DNA of 64,000 nucleotides from Streptomyces sp. 378 (lineage in GTDB: Bacteria; Actinomycetota; Actinomycetes; Streptomycetales; Streptomycetaceae): NCBI RefSeq assembly GCF_030124145.1, contig NZ_JASKMS010000038.1, forward strand, positions 1 to 64,000, written 5' to 3'. Under the pieces are notes generated by a model. That model saw only the letters and a list, made by a program, of their open reading frames with translations. It was not told where the DNA came from and did not search any database. The position numbers and the translations under genes are program-made. Positions 17,501 through 26,500 of the stretch are shown in pieces; within the stretch, counting starts at the first letter, position 1; every line of letters starts with the position of its first letter.

Positions 17501-20500
17501 CCGCGGTCGTCGTGCCCGTGTCCGCGGCGCCCGTGGAGACGGTGGAGTCGGTGGGGGCCGGCAGCGCGGTGGCGACCGGGGGCGGGGTGCCGGGCGGGAG
17601 CGCGGCGTGGAAGAAGCCACCGGCGGCGAGAAGGACCGGGTCGGTGGCCGGCCGTACACCGGCCGGGTCGGCACCGTGCGGAAGGAACAACTGGCTGCGG
17701 CCCTCGCCGGTGACCACGGTGAGCGGCGTGCCCAGGACCCGGGCGGCGAGGGCGGGCAGCAGATCGGCGCCGCCATGGTCACCGGCGCGACGTTCCGGCG
17801 GGGCCTGCTCGCCGTCCGGGTACCCCGCTGCGTCCGGGAGCGGCTCGCTCGCGAACGGACGGGACAAGGCCGCGACGGCCAGGGCCACCCGCTGACCGGG
17901 AGTGGGCCAGAAGGTCTGCGGAAGGCGCCCGAAGGCGTCGAACTCGGCTTGCTGGGCCGGAGTGAACTCCACTCCGGCGGCGTCGAGTTCGCCCTGTGTG
18001 AAGGTGTCGGCCGCGTCCAGGGCGAGCGCGTCGAGCAGGTCCTCGTTGCCGTCCTCGCCCAGTTCCCAGGCGAGGCGGTCGCGTGCGGCGCCGACGGCCT
18101 CGGCGGTGACCTCGGGGCCGCCGGGCGCCGCGGCGAGCCGGACGGCGAGGTCGGTGCCGAGCAGGTGGGGCAGCCGGGCCCGGTCCTGGGCGACGGCGAG
18201 CAGCGCGTGGAAGAACGAGGCGCCGTCGTGCGGCACGTCGTGCACCTCGCGCACCATGGCGCCGTCCGGCGAGGTGAGGGTGCGGGGGCCGGAACCGGCG
18301 GTGTCGGTGACGATGTACGGCTCGGGAGCCTCGGAGCGCCACGCCGGCTCGGTGTACTCCTGCGGCTTCTCCGGCGCGGGAACGGCGGACGGGTTCCGGT
18401 GGTGGGCGGTGAGGCGGGTCGCGGCCAGGTGCAGACGGTGGTGGTCGGCGGCGGCGGCATCGGTGCGCCGCTCCCAGAGGCGGACCTCCGCGCGGGCCGC
18501 CTGCCAGGCGCGGACGGCCGGCGACCGGGTCACGGAGCCCGGACCGGTGGTCCCGGCGGTGTCGTCGTCCACGGCGGCCCGCTCCTGCGGAGTCAGGTCG
18601 AGCCAGGTGTCGCGGGCCCGTGCGCGGGCGTCGTAGTAGCGCTGCTCGGCCGTGGCCAGGTCGGCGGTCGCCTTCGCCAGGTCGTCCCAGGCGGAACCGA
18701 CCTCGTCGGGGAAGGAGGTGTCGTCGAGGAGGCCGTGGTCGCGGGCGATGTCCTCGCGCAGCCAGACCAGGGCGGTCGTCCGGGCCTCCGCGGCACGCGG
18801 TCCGCGGCGTGCCTTGCCGAGGGCGTGCAGCGGGCGGCTGTCGGACATCTGGTGGTGTGCCTCGGCGACCGACAGCCAGCTCACCGGCAGCGCGAAGAGC
18901 ATGCTGCGGTCGGTGACGACCTTGACGTGGGTGCCGAGCGTGGTGTCCACGGAGCCCTTGAGGGCCGTCGTGTCGTTCGCGCCGCCGATCGGGACCGTGG
19001 CGCCGGGGTTGGTCAGGCCCGCGTTGCTGGTGCCCGCCAGCGGGGAGGTGCCCACCGCGCCCTCGACGTTGTCGGTGATGCCGGATTCCAGCGCGTCGGA
19101 GGTCTTGCGGCGCTGCATGGCCTCCATGCGGGGCTTGTTCTCCACGGCGAGCAGCCGGGCGCCGCCGCGGTGCATCTTCGCGTAGAGACGGGCGTCGGCG
19201 GTGTGGGACTGGCCGAAGAGGCGGGCGGAGGACTGGGTCGGCAGCGGCGAGCCGTGCGGGCCCAGCGCCTCGCGGAAGCCGGCGGTCAGACCGCCCTGGG
19301 AGGTGGCCTCCGCCTGGGCCTGGGCGGGGGCCGTACCGAGGCCGGTGAGCGGGGTGAGACGGGCCATGCGCACCCGTTCGGCGAGGCTCGTGCCGGTGTG
19401 CCGGCGGCCGAGGTCGCTGTCGCCGAAACCGTCCGCGCGGGCGGTGGCGAGAGTGAGCGCGTCCTGCACATTGGCCGCGCCGACGATGTCCACGGCGAGG
19501 ATCCCGGAACCGATGCGGTCGTCGAAGGGAAGGACGTCGGAGTCGGCCGTGCTCGGGGCGGTGGTGCCCGGTGCGGCGGTGTTCGGGCTGGTGGTGCCTG
19601 GGTGGTCGGTGCGGTCGGTGCGGTCGATGCCATGTGCGCTGTCGGTGTTGTCGGTGGAGGTGCGCCAGGCGGCGATGCCCTCGGGAAGGGCCTGCTCGGC
19701 GGTGAGCAGCTTCACCGCGCGCTCCGGTTCGGGCACGTCCTGTTCGGTGAGCGCGCTGTCCGAGCCGTCCCCGTCCGGGGTGAGCAGAGACGCCGGCAGC
19801 ATCTCGTTGAGGGTGCCGACCGAGGCGCCGACCCGGGGCGCGAGGGGCGCGCCGGTCGCGTCGCTCATGGAGACGGTCAGCACATAGCTGGTGACGAGTT
19901 CGGCGTGCGCCTGGGTGGTGGCGATGTTCGGCATCGCGGTACTGCCGGTCGTCTCGGTCCGGGCGCTCGACCGCTGCTTTGCCGCGGTGCCCTGGAGCGA
20001 CGGGTTGGCGGTGAGGATGCCGCCGCTGCCCGCGGCGCGCTGGGCGACGCTGAGCGTCGCGTCGGCGCCGCGGTTCTGGGAGGTCGCGACGGCGTCGTCG
20101 CGGGCGATGGTGCGGTAGTCCTCCAGCTCGAAGCCGGTGCGCAGCTTCTCCACGGTGGTGGTGACCGGGGTCAGCCGGAAGAGGAGCCGACCGGGGCTGC
20201 CGCCGACCGGCAGGTGGTGCGGGCTCGTCCAGGTGCGGTAGCGGACCGGCAGGGTCATCCCGTCGGTGGTCAGCTCGTGGAGGTGGGCGCGGAGGAAGTC
20301 CGGTGAGAGCCGCTGCAGGACCTGCTCGCGGTCGTGCGAGGGCACGCCGATCCGCTCCAGCTGCCGCATCAGATGGCTTGCGGCACGGCTCGCGTCGAGC
20401 TGGCCGCTGGGGTGGGTGGGGAAGCGCCGGCCGCGCAGGAAGCCGGGCACCCGGTAGCCGCCGGCGAGGTTGTGCGGGGTGCCGGTGCCCAGCCCGTCCG

Positions 20501-23500
20501 GGGCGAGCCCGGCCTCGATGGCGTCCTGCATCGGCAGGTGGAACATCACCGCGTCGCGGATGCGCTGGAGCGCGGCGGCGGCCCGGCGCGGTGCCAGGCG
20601 GCGCCCGAGGTGCTCCGAGAGGCGCCCGGCCGCGGAGCTGATCCGGGACCCGGCACGGGTGCCCACCAGGCCCATCGCGGCCGTCCACCGGTCCCGCACC
20701 GCGATGGTCTCGGTGGCGTCGGCGACCACCAGGTACATGCGCCCGGCGAAGGTGAGGGTGGTGTTGCGGCCCCGCGTGAGGGTCTGGGCGATGCTGCGGC
20801 CCCGGCCCCAGGCGTACTGCAGGGCGGTCGAGTAGGTGCCGACCAGCGCAGGCCCGCCGGGGGCCTGCTGCAGCGGCATGTCGGCTCCCTGTATGCCGAG
20901 GGTGGCGTGCGAGACGGTGCTCGCGCTGCCGAGGACCCGGTGCTCGTTGCCGAGGGTGGCTTCCAGACTGGCCGGCTTCGGGTCGCTCCTGACGCGCAGA
21001 TGGTGCAGCTCCCCGCGGATCGCGGCCTTGAGGTAGTGGGCCTGGAGCGGTCCGGCGCCGGACAGTCCCGCGATGCGCGAGCCGAACGGGCCCAGGTACT
21101 GCCCCAGTTGGCCGGCCACACTGAGGTTCGCCATCGCCCGGCGCAGAGCGGTGCGGGCCGGTGCGCCGGGTGCGCCGATGTGCCAGGACGAGCCGGTGGC
21201 CCGGTCGGCGGTGTCCTGCGCGAGCTGCTGGCGCCGCGGGCCGCCCTCGGTGCTGAGCACCGCGTGCGGCGCCCTCAGCAGCCGCTGGGTGAGCCGCCGG
21301 TCGGCCGAGTCCACCCGGTGCACCGGGCGGGTGCCGTCGAGGAGTTGGTCGGCCTCGGTGGAGGAGAGCCGCTGCGAGGTGGTCGTGGGGGCCGGGGCGG
21401 GCCGGCCGGTCGGCGGGTCCGCGGGGGCGTGGCGTTCGGAGCCGTGCGCGGCGGGCACGGCCAGCTCCACCCGGCCCACGGTCTCGGCGCCCCGGGTGAA
21501 CAGGGGCCGCTCCTCGACCTTGCTGACGAAGGCACCCGCACCGAGCAGGCCGACCGAGGCGAGCCGGGCCCAGCCCCGCGGGCGGCGGTGCCCCTCGAAC
21601 GAGGCGCCCAGCTCCACCCGGTAGCTGTAGAGGTCGGCGCCGTTCTGGAACGTGAGCTGGTCGTGCGTGACCGCGACGGTGTTCCTGGTCGCCTTCTGGT
21701 CGGTCTTGGCGTACCGGGCCCCGACGGTGACGCTGCCGGCCTGGCGCGGCAGCCCGGCCTCGGGCACCTTGTCGTGGTCCCGCGGCGAGACGCCCAGCTC
21801 GACGCCGCCGGAGAGCGTGGTGGACGCCTGCTGTCCCTGGCCGGAGATCTCGGTGCCGATCACGGCGTTGCGCAGGGAGCGCTCGCTCATGGTGGTCTCG
21901 AACCGCCGGTCGCTCAGACGCGCTCTGAGGATCAGGGTGTGATGGCCGCGGTGTACCTTGCCGTCCTCGGTGAGGCTGACCGGGACCCCGGTGGTGGTCA
22001 GGTCGTCCAGGCTCTGCGCCAGGCTCGGCCGGTTGAGCGCCTCACGCACCTGACGGTCGTTGTGCAGCGCGGTCCGCATCCGCCCGTCGCCGTACCAGAA
22101 CTTGGCCAGCCGCGGGTGGCGCAGCATCAGCGGCGGGACGAACAGCGACGGGTACGAGCGGTGCAGCGTGTCCAGCACGGCGTCGGCGAAGGCACGCATC
22201 GGGTCCTGCGGCGCGGGTTGCCCGGCCGGGTCCTGAGCGGGTGCCGGCGCAAGGGCGGGGCCAGGGGCAGGCGCGGGTGTCGGCGCTGGTGCGTGGGTGG
22301 AGGGCTGAACCTGTGGCCGGTTCTGCCCCTGCGGCTGGTCCCGGTGGGCGCGCGGGTGGTCGTTCTGCGGGCGGTCGGGGCGGAAGCCCTCGGCCCGGAC
22401 CTGGCCGCTGAGGTGGACCGGGTCCTCGCGGGTGAGGTACCACGGCACGGGCGGCTCGGCGTCCGGGTTCGGCCCGGCTTGGCCGGGCGTGCGGCTGTCC
22501 CAGCCCGCGAGGCGGCGGGCGTCCTGGGTGGACATCCAGTCCAGGCTGACCACCCGGACCGGACGGGCCGCCGACGCCGGTTCGCCGGGCTTGCGCACCA
22601 TCAGGGTGCGCTCCACCCGGTAGAGCGCCAGCGGGTGGTTGCGGACGCGGCCGGTGGTCTTGCGTGCCGCGTCCGCACCGAGGTGGTGGCCGCGCCCACT
22701 GGTGAGGTCCGCGCGGACCAGCGGACCGCCCTGGAGGCGTACGTCCGTCTCCGGGCCGACGAGGGTGTGGTTCGGCCCGGCGGTGACCTGGATCCCGAAG
22801 CGGGTGTCACGGACGTGTCCGCGTTCGTTCTGGTAGGTGGTCTGGGTGAGGTCGCGCAACTCGGCCTTGACCGACTCGGTGACCAGGGTGGCCCGGTGCG
22901 GCACCGACCGCTCCACGACCAGATGCCCCAGCGGGTGCCGGCCACCGCCCCGGGTCAGCTCGGGCCCGGTGACCGGGCTGGTCATCCGTCCGAACAGCGC
23001 GAGCAGCCGCGTCGGCCGGACGTACGAGACCACGGTGCGGTGGGCCGAACTGCCGGGCCGGGCACCGGAGATGGCGAGGGCCAGGTCCTCGGGCGGGTCC
23101 GTCAGGTGCAGGCCGGTGATGTCGGTGACCCGCGGCTCGGCGCCGTCCGGGAAGGTGAGCGTCCGGGGAGCGCGCCGGGGCCCCTTGAAGGGCACGGTGA
23201 GGTCGTCCGGCAGCCGCCAGCTGAGCCCGTCACGCAGGGCGAAGCCCGCGGTGTGCACCTGGCTGCGCCGCCAGGCGGGTTGCGGCGCGGGCGAGTCGGA
23301 CGGCGTGGCGGACCGGGTGTTCCCGCCGTTGCTGTCGACGGGACCCGAGGAGGGCTTCGGTTCCTCCGTGACGCGGTCCACCCGCACCCGGTAGTAGACG
23401 TCGTCCAGGTGCAGGTGCGAGCCCTCGTGGGCGCGCCACTCGGACTGGTGGTACGCCTGCGTGCCCTGGGTGTAGTCGGTCCTGCGGGTCCAGCCCGCGG

Positions 23501-26500
23501 AGACACCGATCTTCAGCAGCCAGTTGAGCGGGGGACCCATGCTCAGGGCACCGGCGATCCGGCGCCCGAACCCGACGCTGCGCCCTCCGCCCGTACCGGC
23601 CTGGCCGCGCCGCATGGTGTCGACGCGGACGGTGCCGCCGTCGACGTCGGAGAAACGCTCCCAGCGGTGGTACGGGACGGCTTCGACCGTCATCTCCAGG
23701 CCGACGCCGGACTTCTCCCGTCCCACGAAGCGCGCACCGCGCGGGGCGGTGAAGGCACTGGGCTGATCGGTCAGCAGGCGCAGCAGCTCCGCCTCGTCGA
23801 ACCGGGAGCGCAGGTGCTTGGGCAGCTTGTCGAAGATCTCGCGGGCGACCAGCTCGGGGGAGCGCAGCGTGGTGACGCCGGGGCCGTTGAAGAGCCCGGT
23901 CGGGACGTTCCGCGCGGACCCGTCCGGCCGACTGCCCGGGGCGCTGTCGCCGGGATCGGCGTCGGGGCTGATCAGGACCGTGGGCAGGCGGCTGCCGTCC
24001 TCGAAGGCCACGGTGCGCGGCGCCGGATCCGGTGGCGGGGCGTCCTGGCCGGTCAGCAGACGTGCCGGGCGGTGCCGTTCCAGCTGGGTCTCCAGCGGTA
24101 CGGGTTCGCCCCGGTCGGTGGCCTGGGACTCCGGGGCGGCGCTCGGCTCCCGCGTGACGGGGTCGGGCCCGACGGGATGCTGCGTGGGAAGGTCGGGGGA
24201 GACGGGATCCTGCGCGGGAAGGTCGGGGGAGACGGAGTCCTGCGCGGTGGCCGGGTCCGGTACGGGGGTGAGCGGGGCCGAGGCCGGGACCAGGGCGTCG
24301 TAGTGGTCGGTGCCGTTGTAGGCCAGGTGCAGGGTGCCGCCGCTGCCCCCCGGGTGCAGCGAGGTGACGAGTGAACGACCCGGCGACCGCGTGTCCGGCT
24401 GTATGAGCCGCAGATCCAGGTCCAGGGTGTGGGCCAGTGCCTCGGGGAGCAGGTCGGCGAAGGGGGACGACCACAGCCCGGGACGCTCGGCGGCCGCCGC
24501 GAGCAGGGCCCCGGAACCGAGCCGCCGTGCCTGCGTGGGGGTGGGTGCCACGTCGGCGAGCTGGGGGTAGTCGCTGTCGCGCAGGAGCTGCCGCCACCGG
24601 CCGGGATCGCCGTCGGTGACGATCGCCTGCGCGATCCGGTTCCACTCCTCGGTGATGCGGCGGCTCTCGTCGGCGTCGCGCGCTCCCGCGAGGGCGCGCA
24701 CGCGCAGGTCGTCCACCACGGCGAACACCGGGTCCGGGATCGCCGTGGCCGCGGCGGCGCCCAGTTCGGTGCCCGCGATCCGGTCGCGCAGCAGTCCGCG
24801 CAGACCCGCGACGTTCCGGGCGGCCCAGGCGGGCGGTATCGTCCGGCCGCGGGCGCTGTCGAGCAGCGCCCGGAAGAGGCAGTTGCCGCCGCCGGGCGTG
24901 TCCAGTCGCGTGAAGGTGAGTCCGTCCGCGTACACCGTGTCCGAGGGACCGGGTGTGACGGCGCCCTTGCTGAGGAGGGTCAGATCCTCGGCGGGGCTCT
25001 CCGGCCGGCTCGGTGCGGGGACCAGATCGGGTCTGCGGCGCGCGAGTTCCGCGGTGTCCTCGGGGCTGAGGGAGAGCTCCGCGAGCGGCAGCGGGGTGTC
25101 GGAGAGCGACCAGGTGACCTGCGCGGAGGGCGCGTAGGTCAGTCCGCGTACGTCCTCGGGCGAGACCATGGTGGTCGGCGGGAGCGCGGGGGGCGGGGGC
25201 GGCAGCAGGGTGTCGAGCGTGGCGTCGGGGCCCGTGGCGGAGCGCAGCCGGGCGGCCTCGCGCAGGAACCGCGCGTACTGCTCGGGCGTGGGATCGGTCG
25301 CCGGATCGGTCGTGCCGCCCGTGGGGTCGGCCCAGTGCGTGACCATCCGACGCAGCAGACCGGGGGTCATGCGGCCGTCGCCATAACGGGCCGCGGTGTC
25401 CGGGCTGAGCCAGCGCAGATGGTCGACCAGGGCGAGCCCGGCCAGCAACTCCCGCCCTTCCGGGCGCTGTTCGGCGTCGGGGCCGAAGGTGTCGCGCAGC
25501 GTGCGGATCTGCTGAAGGGTGCGTGCACGGGTGAAGGCGTCAGCGGGTTCCGGGCCCGCGTGCAGCCCGGCGTCACGGGCCAGATCGTCGAGGTCGGCGC
25601 CGACGGGCTCCGGGGTGAACAGCCGCCAGCGGCCCGGCCCGTCCGAGCCCTCGGTGAGCACCGCGCGGACGTTGCCGTCGCGGTCCCGGGCCGTGCCGAC
25701 CTCGGTGGTCGGCGCGTACACCGGCCGCCCGGTGCGGTTCGCCACGTGCTGGGCCACCGGCAGGCCCGCCACCTCCGGCTGCCGTCCGGTCTCGCAGGAG
25801 AACAGCACGATCGGCCGGTCCGGATTCCCGTCCTCGGACCAGGACTTGAGCACCTGGCCGAACTGCACGCCGCTGACCTTCACGGTGGGGTGCGCGGCGT
25901 CGTCGGTGCCGAGCGTGACGGTACGGGAGGTGCCGTGCCCGGCGAAGTAGTCGGCTCCCTCCTGTGTACCGGAGCCGGGCAGCGGGGTCGGCGGGCCGGT
26001 GAAGACGGCACGGGAGACGGTCGTCGGAGCGGCGCCGGTGTCCTGGGCCGGGGGAGTGGAGACCGTGCGCACCCCCCGGAACGTGTCCTGCCCGAGCAGC
26101 GCGCGACGCCCCTCGCTGTGCGCCGTACCGTCGTCGGCCGGGCTCTGCGAGATGGTCAACGTCCGCACCGCCTGCCCGGGTTGCGGCCTCACGGCGGTGT
26201 CGGGCATCCAGCGCCGCAGCTGCGCGACGGGCACGGTGTGGCCGGCGAGGGTGGTGACGACGGGCCGGCCTTCGGGGCGTGCCGCGCCGTTGTCGGAGTC
26301 GGCCGTGGCGCCCGTCGGCCGCACGATGATCCGCCCCGTCGACGGAGCCGCCACGGGAGGCGTCTGGGCGGAGTCGTCCGGTGCGTTCGGCGTGTCCCAT
26401 GTGTTGGGCGAGCCCTGCGTGTTCGGCGTGTCCGGTGTGGGCGAAAGCGGGGGTGGCGGCGGGGGCGGGGTGCCCCTGTTGCCGGACCCGCGTCCGCCGC

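Noticed and set aside
12963..20306. 2,447-codon plus-strand open frame antisense to the giant gene
   Set aside because: Long antisense frames are expected in very GC-rich genes. Its translation is Gly/Arg/Val-rich low-quality sequence with no domain, and the minus-strand frame has clear motifs.
20334..24374. 1,346-codon plus-strand open frame inside the giant gene
   Set aside because: Same antisense effect: no start signals and no recognisable protein features.
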